Below are positions 36,815 to 48,811 of a DNA stretch of 64,000 nucleotides, one piece after another. Position numbers and translations under genes: made by a program. The notes below the pieces were generated by a model. It saw nothing but the letters and a program-made list of their open reading frames with translations, had not been told where the DNA came from and ran no database searches. How positions within the stretch are numbered: position 1 is the first letter of the stretch; the number at the start of each line of letters is the position of its first letter. Location: assembly GCA_037074615.1 (NCBI GenBank), contig CM073558.1, positions 8,432,001 to 8,496,000 of the forward strand, written 5' to 3'. The stretch comes from Leucaena leucocephala (lineage: Eukaryota > Streptophyta > Magnoliopsida > Fabales > Fabaceae).

Positions 36815-39287
36815 TGTCATATCCTAATTTTTCCTTATCTGTATAAAACTGATAGTGAAAAGAGCTTTAGAAAGGATTATGACGATGATCAAAAGAAATA
36901 ATAAAGGTTAGATGAGTCTTGAAGGAAGAGAGGGACTAAAATGAAAATTAGAAAAGATTGAAGGTCAAAAATGAAAGTAGAAACAAAAGTTGGGCCAAAA
37001 GTGATAATTTTCAAAAGTTTAGGGACCTAAATATAATTAAGCAAAAGTTCAGGGATAAAAATGTAATTATGAGAAATTTGAACCAGAAAAGGCTAAAAGA
37101 TGCCCAGAATCATATTAGTCCCAAGTTTTACCAGTAGATAGACAAAATTATTATGATCAGTTTAACGCAATACAGAATTTCGATTTGAGGTTCCGATTAA
37201 TTGATGTGAATTCTTGAAGTGAGGAAGAATTATTACAGTATTTTTTAGACCTCAGAATCAGATGAAACTTTACAGTAAATTATTATATTTAATATAAGAA
37301 TTTATAAAATGGGCAAAGTCAGAAAAGGCATCCTGTAAAATTCTTACGGGAATTTACAGTGGAATAAATATCCGATAAATACTGTCGGGAGAGGTTCCTT
37401 GGGATTTATGCCCTAAAGGTAATGTACAAATATTAAGGCCCAAATGGCATCCTAAAAGGACCAATAAGGTGGTTGGACAGTTAAGTGGGCCAGAGTCCAG
37501 AGTAACCCCAAAAAAGTATGAAATTACAAAAATGCCCCTTTGTGGTCAGATTGTACCAGTGATAGATGGAGGGCATTTTGGTTATTATGGACAGGGTAAA
37601 AACATCCAAGCTAGTATAAAGATGATTATTTAGAGCCAGTATACACCCTGATGTAGTATAAAGGAGTGTAAAATGACAATTATGCCATTATGGTTAATAT
37701 ATTGCAAGATAGTGGACCAAGGGCTCAATCATTTTCTAAGGGATATGTAATTAAGTTTTGACCAGTTCAAGAATTTCAATGGTAGGGAGAATTTGGATAC
37801 TGGATTTAAGGTCAGAAAACATATTATGAAATCTCATAAAAATTAGATTTATAAAACAGTTTGGTTTTTGGGGCATCGGATTGAGCCGGTAACGGATTGG
37901 ACTATAATTTTTCTAGAAGCTTCCCTCCATTGGAATTTTGAAACCTACCCCTATGAGTTGTCCCTTGATGATGTCATAATGCTCTTTTTGAAAGAGTTAA
38001 ATTTAAGATTAAATGTGAACCATTAAATCAAATAGTGTACAAAGTAATCTTGACTTTCTTTCACTTCATCTAGGGAATCTCATTAAAATCAATGGTCAAG
38101 ATTATTTTGTGCACTATTTAATCTAAGGGCTCACATTTAATCTTGGATTTAACTTATTTCAAAAAGGAGAATTATGACATCACAAGGAAAAACTCAAGGG
38201 ACACCTCATGGGGGTATGTGGCACAATTCTCATATAAGGAAGCTTAAAAAATTCTAGTCCAATCCAGTATTGATCGGATCAGTTTCACCAAAAACTGGAC
38301 TATTTTCTATTCCTAATTTTTATAATATATGAGGATATGTATTTTGTCCTAAAAATCAATGCCTAGGTTTATTATACCATTGTCAATGTTAGATTGAGTA
38401 TTTATCTACCATCTATCCCTTAGGAAATGACCAAAATACCCTTAGTGTCATTTCTTACACTATATTAATCCTAAGGGCATAATTGTCATTTCACCCCTCT
38501 TTGTACTACCTCAGGCATATACTGGCTCTAACTAATCATACTTATACCATATGCCACCAACCTTTTCAAATTCGCGTTTTAGTCCCTAAACTTCCTTAGT
38601 TCATAATCCCTTTTTCTTTCATTTCTCAATATGATATAGTTTACTCCAAGAATTTCATATCTATTTCATATAAATTGTACAATTACATTAGGTAAGAAAA
38701 TTAGGGATATGACAAAGAAGCATGAAGAGAAGCTAGGGATTGGATAGTATGAATGTTATGTACAGACTTATTATATGTAATGTTACTATTTGATCAATAC
38801 AAACAGTGATGATCACGATGTAATGAAAAATAGTAAATGATGAGATAAATAAATGAAATTTTATGGATATTTAGTTAACATGTCAAGCTTCGTTTTGAAA
38901 CCAAAAACACCTTATTCCAATGTATGTACAAAGATAACGAATTTTCCAAAGTAAGGGACCAGAATCTATTTTTAGAATTTTTGACAAAATGAACAATAAT
39001 TTTTGACTAATAAACTATATTAATTGGCTAATCATTTGGTCTGGAAATTATTTTTCCTTAAATTTCAAGATGTTATTTTCGTGTAGCTTTTGGAACCACG
39101 TCATTTCAAGTTTTCTAGAATTAATTATGATTTTTTGAAGTTCTTTGTGTAATCTGGAATGCCATATGAACAGTAACTCAAGAAAGTAGAAAATTTTCAA
39201 ATTTAGCTAATGGACTTCTAAAGTCTTGTAAATGGTTCTGAATGCTACTAAATGGTCCTTAAGATGTACAAAAGTAAGGATGTTTCA
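36815..39287 (+). repeat. 3' LTR of the family-X element, rearranged
   Basis: Starts TGTCATATCC and ends GGATGTTTCA at 39287, followed by Z sequence (GGACC). It is about 0.7 kb shorter than the other X LTRs: forward sequence runs to about 38054, then a reversed X-type segment to 38714, then forward 3' LTR sequence. The normal middle, including the TATA region, is absent. Confidence 0.75.
38049..38714 (-). repeat. Reversed X-type LTR segment forming a foldback
   Basis: Read on the minus strand it begins TGTCATATCCCTAATTTTC at 38714 and follows X-LTR order down to 'aatcttgaccattgatttt', then jumps to 'gatgaagtgaaagaaagtcaag'. It meets the forward arm at the shared word CTTGAC (38049-38054). 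The forward arm 36815-38048 and this segment are therefore inverted repeats with almost no spacer. Confidence 0.75.
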
Positions 39288-40500
39288 GGACCAAAGTATC
39301 TATAGGTCGCGACCTCAATTCTTCTAAGAAGCTTTTATGTGTTTATAGGTTACAACCAAAATATGGATCTAGTCATGACTAAAAGGGACAATTAGTGAAG
39401 TTGCGCATTTTTTATTAGGTCATTCTGGAATTAAAGGAAGGAGAAGTAGGGAGACTAGAAGAGGATGGATTTTTATCATATTTAGCTAAGCAGTGCTCAC
39501 TCGCTCTCAACATACTCTCTACAACCTTTACACAAATCTTTCATTTTTCTTCACTTTTCTATAGATTTTTACATTTCTGTACCGATTAATCCAATTTTAC
39601 CATCTTTCTCTTAACCTTTCCATCACTTTTTTTTGTATTCTTCATTTCATCAATTCTGGGTAGCGATGGTAGCATAGTACGAGTTATGAGAGGCTAGAAC
39701 TTTAGTCTCTTAGTGATGGATAACATATCTTGAGCTCATGGACTGGACTAGGGAGTTTTCTATCTTAATATGCACCTAGTTTATATTTTGACATTTTAGG
39801 GATTTCATTGTATGAATAGGAATTGAATGTTGATTGATTATTCTCATATTAGATATTTGTAATTGACATTGGATGATGAGATTGTTGATTTGAATATAAA
39901 CATTTCAGTTTTGATTTCTAGATAGTTAGATTATTGTCAATGATTATTGATGTTTAATTCAATTTTTTTGCAGTCTAAGGTTATTAATTGATAATCATTT
40001 AAGGGAATTATCATCATTTGATTTAATTACACATAAATGGTTTTCAACAGGGTATTAATAAGTTTTTAAGCTAGCTTTGATTAAAAGAGTTTAAGAATTA
40101 TTACTACGCTAGACTCAATCGATTGATTGAGGTTTTACTTAAGACTTAGTTATTTCAAACCTCCTATATCAAATTAAGAGCAAGGATAGTTATATTTTTA
40201 TCACCAAGAGTCTTTCTTAACATATTTCTTTCACAATCCAAATCATTTTCATCCTACTAAAAAAATACAAATGCATTTACTTTACTGTACCCTTATTTTA
40301 TAGCAACAATATTTGATCAAATCCAAAAACCCATATTTTTACTCAGTTGTTCAATGGTTTTGCCAACTAATTTGCTAGGATTCCAATAAAAAGGTTCCTT
40401 AATAAGAATGATAGGGTTGTACCTTATACTACATTATTGGATGAAATCATTATTTTTGATGGATTAGAAGACGATAATCCAACCAATTCATCTACTGTTT
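39288..40500 (+). repeat. Athila-like Z region, plus strand, right part
   Basis: Resumes Z after the X element: 'ggaccaaag', GTCGCGACC at 39310, 'gagaggctagaactttagtctctt' near 39690, 'atcttgagctcatgga' near 39727. It runs on to about 40500 with the same order as the reverse complement of 2600-1500. I infer the 3' part of an Athila LTR and leader, because Athila protease follows in the same orientation. Confidence 0.5.
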
Positions 40501-40529
40501 AAGAAAAAGCAATGATAAAGAGCTAGATA

Positions 40530-40779
40530 AAGTAATTAAGGGTTGAGTCTTTACCCAAGCAAGAGGGTAATGTGGCAACCTAAATTAGATGAGCAAAGAT
40601 GGCCTTGTAAAGGCTAAAGTAGTAGAATTAAAGTAGTTATATCATATTCCTGAATGAGTGAACTTGATCTGAAAAATAATGCGATAGAGGTAAGTTAATC
40701 CTTTGGTGTAAAGTTTCCCAAATATTAGGATATAGTACAATAGAATCATAGTAGATTCTAGAGGATCACAGTTAGATCC
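40530..40779 (+). repeat. X-family internal fragment, left part
   Basis: 'aagggttgagtctttaccc.agcaagagg.taatgtggca' matches 30188-30240. 'atagtacaatagaatc...agttagatcc' matches 31230-31275. The piece between them is missing, so this is an internally deleted X copy. It continues at 43954. Confidence 0.6.
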
Positions 40780-43700
40780 TATCATATCCTAATTTTTTCT
40801 TATCTATATAATACTGATAGTGGAAAGAGGTTTCAAAAGGATTATGACGATGATTAGAAGAAATAATAGAGGTTAAATGAGTCTTGAAGGAAGAAAATGA
40901 CCTAAACAAAAATTAGAAAAGTTTAAAGGCCAAAAGTGAAAGTAGAAACAAAAGTTGGGCCAAAAGTAGTAATTTCCAAAAGTTAAGGGACTTGAATGGA
41001 ATTAAGTAAAAAGTTCAAGGGCAAAATTATAATTATAGAAAGATCAGCCTGAAAAGGGTTAGAACTACCTGGAAGTATTTCAGTCCCATATTCTATTAGT
41101 AAATAGAGGAAGATATGCTGGTTAATATAGCATGATACAGAAATTTTATTAGGGCTCCAGACAGCATATATTTATCTGATAGTTTGAAAGTTATCTAAAA
41201 TTTTATCAGATTTCATGGACTTCAGATATAAGGGGAAATTATAGGAAAGTGTGCCCTACAGTGTCAGATGTCCTAGATCTGACAGAACCTTGGAAGAAGT
41301 TTTGTATAAAAAGTTATTCACATATTAGTGAATTTTGACTGGAGTTTGATAACACCCGTGATCCGATAATAGAACTTCTCGGTATGTAAGCCTGGATAGA
41401 ATGAGATCAGATGACCTCATATATAGGCCGATGATAACGCTAAGGAGGCCTAAAACCAAGGGTACCAGTTCATCAGTAGAAGGGGCCAATGTTCAGAAAA
41501 AGTACAAAATGATGAAAATACCCCTGGATGCCAGATTGTACCAGAGATGGATGGAGGGAATTTTGGTCATCTGGGATAGGCTAAAAACGTGGGATATAGC
41601 CTAAGTATGATTATTTAGAGCTAGTATAGGCCCTAAGGCAGTACAAAGAAGGGTGAAAAGATGACTTTACCCTTAGGGTTAATATAGTGCAAGAAGGACA
41701 CCAAGGGTATTTTGGTCATTTCCCAAGGGGTCTGTAATTAAGTATTGGCCTAGTACAAGTATTTCAATGGTATGAGAAGCCTAGACATTGATTTCTAGGG
41801 TAGAATACATATCCTGGTATATTATAAAAATTAGAACAGAAAATAGTCCAGTTTTTTGTGAAACTGCTCCGATCAATACCAGATTGGACTAGATTTTTTT
41901 CAGAAGCTTGCTTACATGAGAATTTTTCCACATAACCCCATGAGGTGTCCCTTGAGATGTCCTTTATAATGTCATAATTATTCTTCTTGAAAAAGGTTAA
42001 ATTCAAGATTAAATGTGAGCCTTTAGATCAAATAGTACACAAATTAATCTTGGCCATTGATTTTCCATGAATTTTTCTATAAATACCCCCTCAAATCTGG
42101 TCCAAACTGTGAGCTTGTGATACCATGGGAAAACTCTTGCAAAATGGAAACTCAAGCCAAGATAAAGATGATTCAAGGTACCAAAATTCAAGCAAGTTAG
42201 AGATTAACGGTAAGCAATCTAACCTAGCTTATTTTCCTTTGATTTGAGAGCTTGAACTTAGTGTTTTTATAGGGAAAAAGTTAAATTTTCTCTAAGGGGT
42301 TGTACTTACCAAAAACCTTAGATGAAAGGGGAAAGAAGAAATTAAAGTTAGAAGTATATGATTGAAGCTTAAATAAGCTAGTTAAGTGATTGGTTGTTGA
42401 ATCAAGATGATATTCTTGACTTTGCCATTGATGAACCTGTTTGGTGTCCACTGCTCATGATGGAAGGAAATATAATTTCAATGATTTAATGCTTCCATTG
42501 AATTTATATGATGATTTTGTGTATGATTGGAAAGGTTTTGAACCTTGGAAGCATTGAAATTCTAAGATTTTAGTTTTTGAAATTCTTCTCTGTTACTGTT
42601 CACTCACATGAACAGTGATTGGAATTTCATGATTATGATTCTTCCAATGGTTTTAAAATAAAAAGTTGTGTGTGGTGAAGTGGAGAAACAAGTATGGGAA
42701 GCATTATAACAAAATAAGAATTTTTGAAAGAATGGTATTTATATGTTCAATTCTATACAGTAGGCCATAAAGGAGCTAGAATTTCATCATTCTAAGCTCA
42801 TAGATGGATTCAAACGATGCAATTGTATAGGGTAAAGTCAAGACATTGATTGATTCAAAGACCAAGTCCATTAGTTAAGATTAAGGAAAATTAGTGAGGT
42901 TAATGATCAAGAGAAAGTTATGTTGGTTAAAGTAAGTTTAATACTCAAGGAAGTTAGATGGTAATGGATAAATGGTTATGTGATGTTAGGAATTGGTTGG
43001 GATGCTCCAAAATAGGCAGCCACATGTCCAAGAGATGTGAGAAAAAAGAAGCAAGATGAAGTGAAAGAAAGTCAAGTATATGAGGTAGTAAACTTATCCT
43101 AAACTTGTATGCATTGAATGTTATGCTTGAATGTGCTATGGCTTTGTTGAATTGTGTTGCATATATCCTTATGTATGAAGCTTTGTTGCTATGATTACTT
43201 TGTCCAATTGTATTTCATGTTCTATAGAAGCATGCACATTACACAATGTTAACACTTTCACAAACAAGCACAAGTATCTACATTAACGTATGCATTATTT
43301 AGTAATGTTTGCTACTGAGATTTCCACAGAAATCTCATTTCTTTCCATGTAAAACCAATCCCATAGGTTTGTGAATAATGAAAGAGGATGATGAAGCATG
43401 AAGAAAAGCTAGGGATTGGTATATATGTTATGTAAATGTGTAATGTTGTTGTATGACCAATGTAAGTAGTGATGATGGTCATTATGTAAAGAAAAATAGT
43501 AAATAATGGAATAAATGTATGAAATTTTATAGACATTTAGTTAACATGCCAAGTTTCGTTTTGACACCAAGAAAGATTTATTTGGATATCTGTACAAAGA
43601 GAACTAATTTTCCAAAGTAAGGGACCAAAATCTGTTTCCAGAACTTTTGACTAAATGAATAGTAATATTTGGCGAATAAACTATATTAATTGATAAGTCA

Positions 43701-43953
43701 TTTGGTATGGAAATTATTTTTCCCTTAAATTTCAAGATGTTATCTTCACGTAGATTTTTGAACCACATCATTTAGATTTTTCTAGAATTAATTATGATTT
43801 TTTGACGTTCATTGCGTAATCTGGAATACCATATGAACAGTAACCCAATAAAGAGTAAAATTCTAGATTTTGCTAATGGACTTCCAAGGTCTTATAAGTG
43901 GTTCTAAATGCTACTAAGTGGTCCCTAACATGTATAAAAGTAAGGATGTTACA
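40780..43953 (+). mobile_element. Solo LTR, family X, 3,174 bp
   Basis: Starts TATCATATCC (mutated TGTCATATCC) and ends AAGGATGTTACA. The flanks GATCC (40775-40779) and GATTC (43954-43958) match at 4 of 5 bases. The uninterrupted target is at 31271 ('gttagatcctagaatagctc') and on the minus strand near 56610. It carries CTATAAATA at 42077, 1,297 bp from the start, and holds the empty site for the Y insertion (43134). Confidence 0.88.
42077..42085 (+). promoter_or_regulatory. LTR TATA box
   Basis: CTATAAATA followed by CCCCCTC, at the same offset from the LTR start as in the solo LTR at 2795. Confidence 0.6.
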
Positions 43954-44071
43954 GATTCTAGTATGGCTAGTAAAGTTTAGGTAGTAAAGTTTATGTCTCA
44001 AGATCATAGAGGATTCTAAAAAGGCTTACAGTTGATCACGGTAGATCCTGAGGGTCGTAATAGACCTAGCA
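43954..44071 (+). repeat. X-family internal fragment, right part
   Basis: 'gattctagtatggct...cttacagttgatcacggtagatcctgagggtcgta' continues the fragment broken by the solo LTR and matches 31275-31375. It ends at 'ctagca', where a reversed LTR piece begins. Confidence 0.6.
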
Positions 44072-44405
44072 TATAACATCTTACTTTCATACGTCTTAGG
44101 AAACATTTTGTAGCATTTAGAATCATTTACAAGTCTATTGAAGTTCAATTATAAAATCTAAAAGTTCACTCTTTACGAGTGTTGTTCACATGGTACTTCT
44201 AGATTAAGCAACAAACTTTGAAAAATCATAATTAATTATAAAAAATCAAAATGAAGTAGTTCAAAAGGCTACTTGAAGCTAACATAATTTAGTTTAATGG
44301 AAAAATAATTTCTCAAACTAATTAACCAGTCAACTGAGTCAATTCTAACATCAAATTTTATTGTTGATTTGGTCAAAAATTCTAAAAAATAGATTTTGGT
44401 CCCTA
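44072..44405 (-). repeat. Reversed X-type LTR 3'-end fragment
   Basis: TATAACATCTTACTTTCATACG is the reverse complement of an X LTR end with a mutated terminal base. About 330 bp follow the X order in reverse and then stop inside the LTR, where Athila sequence resumes. Confidence 0.65.
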
Positions 44406-44411
44406 ACTTTA

Positions 44412-45832
44412 AGGAAGATGATGCACCAAGGGAGGATATAAGAGACCTTGAAGCTAAAAATACATCATTATCACAGATAAAAATTGGGAAATCATAGAGT
44501 GGAAAAGAACAATAACTTATGATTAAGAAAGTAATCCAAGAGGAGAACTCACAAGAGGAAATGCAAAAGCTGTAAGAAGAGGAAGTGATACTGCAAAGTT
44601 CAACATACAAAGGGAAACAAACAGAGGAGAAAGCAGAGTCAAGCACATAAGGAGCCTCGATGCCTTCAGGTAAGGAAGTAAATATAAAGGATCTTCCTTT
44701 TCTTAAAGCTTACTTTTCTAGAAAGAAAATGATTGACCTTGAATTTGCAAAAGATGCTTATACTCTTTTTAATAAAATTGAAATAAATATTCCTATAGTT
44801 GAATTCTTCAAAAGGAGCCTAAGTATGATAAATTTTTGAATGAATTGTGTGTTGATAAGAAAAAGTTTAGACCTATTGAGATAATTCAGGTGAGTGCTAA
44901 TGTTTCATCACCTTTTAAGGTTGAATTACCGGTTAAGTGCTAAAACCCAGGATCTTGTACAATCCCATGCACTATAGGCAATGTTCATTTTAGGGGAGCA
45001 TTATTAGATCTAGGGTCTACCTTTAATGTAATTCCTTGGTCAGTATACTTAGCTTTAAGTATTAATAATCTTAGAGACACAAGTGCATTACTCCAATTAG
45101 CTGGTAGATCAATTAGGTATCCTAAGGGAATTCTTGAGGATATTCTAGTGCAGGTTAAGGATTTTGTGTTCCCAGCTGATTTCTAGGTTCTGGATATATC
45201 CAGTGAGCTAGTGAATGAGAGAACTTTGATCTTAGGCAGACCTTTCCTCTAAACTTCCAAGACAATAATTAGTATGAAGCATAGTTCTATTACAATGGAG
45301 GTTGGAGAACATGTAGTCACTTTTAATATGAATAAAGCAATGAAATATCATTTTGACAATTCTACTTTGGCTAGGTTGAATGATTGATTATGCTATTGAA
45401 AATGCTAAGGATAAGCATGAATTGAGTTTGCATGATGGGTATGATTCTCTACTGCATACTTCCTAAAATTCCCATGAAGTATCTCAGGAACATGTTAATT
45501 CAAATTCATCTTTGAGTGCTTATGATGATTATTTCACATCTCTGTCTTCTATTTATTCTTTCTCTTGCTCTTTTGAAAGTAATGCATCATGTTTTAATTG
45601 CTTAGATGTAAATAACATGCTTTTAGTTTCTCAAGATTTTTCATTCTTATCAAATTTTGACTCAATTTCATCATTTTCAAGTGATAATGATCTTGAACAG
45701 GATTTGTTGAGTGATTTTATAGGAATACAAGACACTATAGAAGTTAAAAGTGGAACAAATGAAGAAGGGTTATGTTTAAGTGATATTAAGTCACAACGTG
45801 ATGATCTTAAGGTTGTGACTAAAAACCAGCTT
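44412..45832 (+). pseudogene. Athila-type gag end, aspartic protease and spacer, decayed
   Basis: The plus strand encodes, with frame changes, a gag tail ('LPFLKAYFSRKKMIDLEF' near 44695), then an Athila-style protease. The protease shows 'PGSCTIPCTIGN' (about 44947), the catalytic region 'ALLDLGSTFNVIP' (about 45000-45040), 'LQLAGRSIRYPKGILEDILV' (about 45095-45155) and 'LILGRPFL' (about 45230). Stops are at 44941, 45184 and 45250, and there is a frame change near 45383. From there an acidic, serine/asparagine-rich open stretch runs to 45832, the usual low-conservation spacer before reverse transcriptase. No RT follows, because an X-family array begins at 45833. The protease would cut the Gag-Pol polyprotein. 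Confidence 0.8.
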
Positions 45833-46039
45833 TGTCACATCCTTATTCTCAACCTAAATTATACTCATTCATAAGTCATTGGAACCAATTACATAGCCTT
45901 TGGCTTTAAAAACATCCATTTTCAAAAGAATTGCTCTTAGGTACTATTCACTTTTACTGTTCATTTGGTAATTCCAAAACATGTACCCTTATTTGAAAAT
46001 TCATAATTAAATATAGAAAAAATCAAAACGAGTTGTTCA
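45833..46039 (-). repeat. Reversed X LTR 3'-end fragment (left end of the array)
   Basis: TGTCACATCCTTATTCTCAACC is the reverse complement of the 'aataaggatgtgaca' X end, and 207 bp match 48816-49020. It stops at 'cgagttg', where internal sequence begins. The flanking bases are AGCTT (45828-45832). The partner duplication is lost, because the other end of the array is truncated. Confidence 0.7.
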
Positions 46040-46764
46040 TCCCTACTACAACATTGAGGAACTACAGATTTAATCTCTACTCCTGTCTATCCCTTAACCT
46101 AGATTGAGTAATTCACTCTCCACAGCTTTCTTAAGACTGGTATGGTTAACATTATCCGACTTTAGCAAAGAAGGCTGGGGTTTACTGGAACCAGGAACAT
46201 CACACTGATCTTTCTCTATAAAATCACATATTCATGGACTTTGGGAATGGACAAGAACTATTATAAACTCTGACTAGATGTCTGAATTAGGGAACTGTCG
46301 TATCTTACTTATCTTAAATCTATCCTCAAACTCTGGCAGAGGAGGAATAATATATGGTCTACCCATAATCCAGTACCAGTACTAAGCTTCCTCAGCCGTA
46401 ACCTGTCCTCTCATCGGAAGGATAAAGCTTACATCAGGGTAAGAGGGCACTCCAAGAAACTCATACTGTATAGAGTCACTAGACTCAACATCATTTGGTA
46501 CCTACATATTTCAAGGTAAATCTCTACATAACCTCCAACTATAGGTTTGAGTCTACAGAAACATCTATAGGACGCTCTGCTGTAGACTTCCCTAACTGAT
46601 CCCCTATACTATCCTCATTACCTGAAGGATGATCAAAATCTGGATATACGTTATATCATCACTGGCCAGGGGTCTCCCTTATTAACTGCTTTATTAACTA
46701 AGGTCTCTAACTTAACTTCATGAAACCCCATATCTACTCCTGCATTATTTGCTTAGTTAAGCAA

Positions 46765-48669
46765 TGTAAGGAATTAGAAGACACGCAGCGGAAATAAACT
46801 TTAAAAATTTTCCATTCCTTGCCAGGATCTGCCGTATGTGTTTAAGTCAAGTGGAAAGAATCATTACCCTTAGTGTTGCTCAGCGAATTTCACAGCTTCT
46901 CTACGTGGGTGGTGATCTCTTTCTGATCGCAAGAAATCGACGGAGTGTTCCTCAGCGACCTTCACAGATTCTCTCCGCGGACCGTGGTCTCTTTCCGATC
47001 ACAAGAAGTCGACGCCTCAGGTCGGCTTCCTCTACTAGTATCCACACGAACAGCGTTCCAACCACAAACGACGTGCTAGCGTCTCCTGTCCCTCCAAGGC
47101 TTTCACAAGTCTCCGTCTCTATTTCGGCAGTTTCTTGTCTGCAAACCTTTTGCAGATTCCGTTCAGCCTTTTGTGTTCTGTATTATTTTCAAACGTAGCT
47201 CCTCCAATCAGATATAGAGGATGCTATGCGTTTTTTTCACTTGACCTAATTGGATTTTTGGAGTTAATCTTATATTAATTTCGAATTGATACAATATCAT
47301 ATATTGTATAATTTTATAAGAAACTAATTAAATAAAATAATATTAAATCCGTCCCACAGATTTAATTACCTATTTATTTAACTTTAAATAAAGATGAGAC
47401 TGAGTTATATTTGATTTATTCCCATAAATCAAATTTGAGATATCCTATCAATTTGAATTTCAAATTCAAACGTGATAGGGATTTAATTTATCCTTATAAA
47501 TTAAATCTTATAAATATCTCTTATATGAGATATCCTATCAATTTGATTTTCGAATTTCAAACGTGATAGAGATTTAATTTATCCTTATAAATTAAATCTT
47601 ATAAATATCTCTTATATGAGATATCCTATCAATTTGAATTTCGAATTTCAAATGTGATAGAGATTTAATTTATCCTTATAAATTAAATCTCATATATCTC
47701 ATATATATAATATATATACGAATTTATATATATACGAATATAAATATAAATAAATATATATATATCCACCCTGGATCATTCATTGAATCTAGACATGTCT
47801 TAGATTCAATGAATCTGGACATCATAGCTCGTGTTGGGCTATTTTGTGTGCGACCCTGTAGGCCCATATGAAGTTGGCAGTAGGCCATTTGCTATACTAG
47901 CCCACAAGTCGCAAGCGGTCTCTAGCAAGACATAACAACTACCCAAATCATATGAGGATCGATAAACGATGTAACCTTTTATACAACCATATCATGTCCA
48001 TTCTGTCACGCGATATTTTGGTCATGGATGAGGCATGGATAATGTCATCCTCCTATTCCTGACCGTTACTTTCTCGATCCCTGAGTAGTCTAACTATAGA
48101 AATGGAACTACCTTTCCATTACAGTATGGCCATACATTTCTCAGACTCACTCATCGAGGGGCCCAGTAATATCTCTCCACGAATGTGAGGGACAAATTCC
48201 ATCTTGACCATTCACATTCCTCCGCATGAAAAACCACTAAGCCCGAACATAGTCTTTGTGATCACTCGGTCAAAAGTGACTTTTGACTAGGTCAAAGCTG
48301 AGCATTTTGTCATGTAGGAATCCATGATGATCTCAGGTCAAAGGGCATATTGACATGGTTTGTATATGAGAGAAGCTTATGACGTTACCCATGCAGTTCT
48401 CTCATAGCGGGTCGGTCCAACACCCTGTACTCTTACATGTGCTTATGACTTTGATTTATATCTCTATACATCTTCAAAGTCATACTGGTCTTATTTCATC
48501 TGTGCTCCCACATAGATGATCGACCAGGGACATTTAGGATAATATCATGAATTATTCAAGGATGGTCATCATAGTAAACATGCAAATAATATGATAATTC
48601 AATTAATAAATTCATAAATCAATAATGTTCATAAGACAATGATTGGCCCCTAGGGCACGATTTCCAACA
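46765..48669 (-). mobile_element. Solo LTR of the Angela-type element, TSD AGCAA
   Basis: 1,905 bp, the reverse complement of the LTR at 17580, from TGTAAGGAATTAG to TTTCCAACA. It has a perfect duplication AGCAA (46760-46764 and 48670-48674). The empty site is seen at 60083-60100 ('cttagttaagcaatactaac'). It carries three 90-bp units. Confidence 0.95.
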
Positions 48670-48799
48670 AGCAATACTAACTATCCTAACACATACCCTC
48701 ACATAACAAAATACTTACTATTTAAGGTTAGGGTATGGGAATAATCTCTTATTAGTTTATAAATAATATATTCAGAGCATTTCTTAAGCCATAATCCTT

Positions 48800-48811
48800 T
48801 TCTCTGATACT
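48800..48811 (-). other. Primer-binding site, X array (degenerate)
   Basis: TCTCTGATACTA, complement of TAGTATCAGAGA, is an initiator-Met site with two changes, four bases from the LTR end. Confidence 0.6.

Noticed and set aside
44269..44646. 125-residue minus-strand frame
   Set aside because: It is antisense to Athila gag-tail sequence and crosses the boundary with a reversed LTR fragment.
46836..47198. 120-residue plus-strand frame
   Set aside because: It lies antisense in the U5/R part of an Angela solo LTR; the homologous stretch near 19050-19380 is non-coding.
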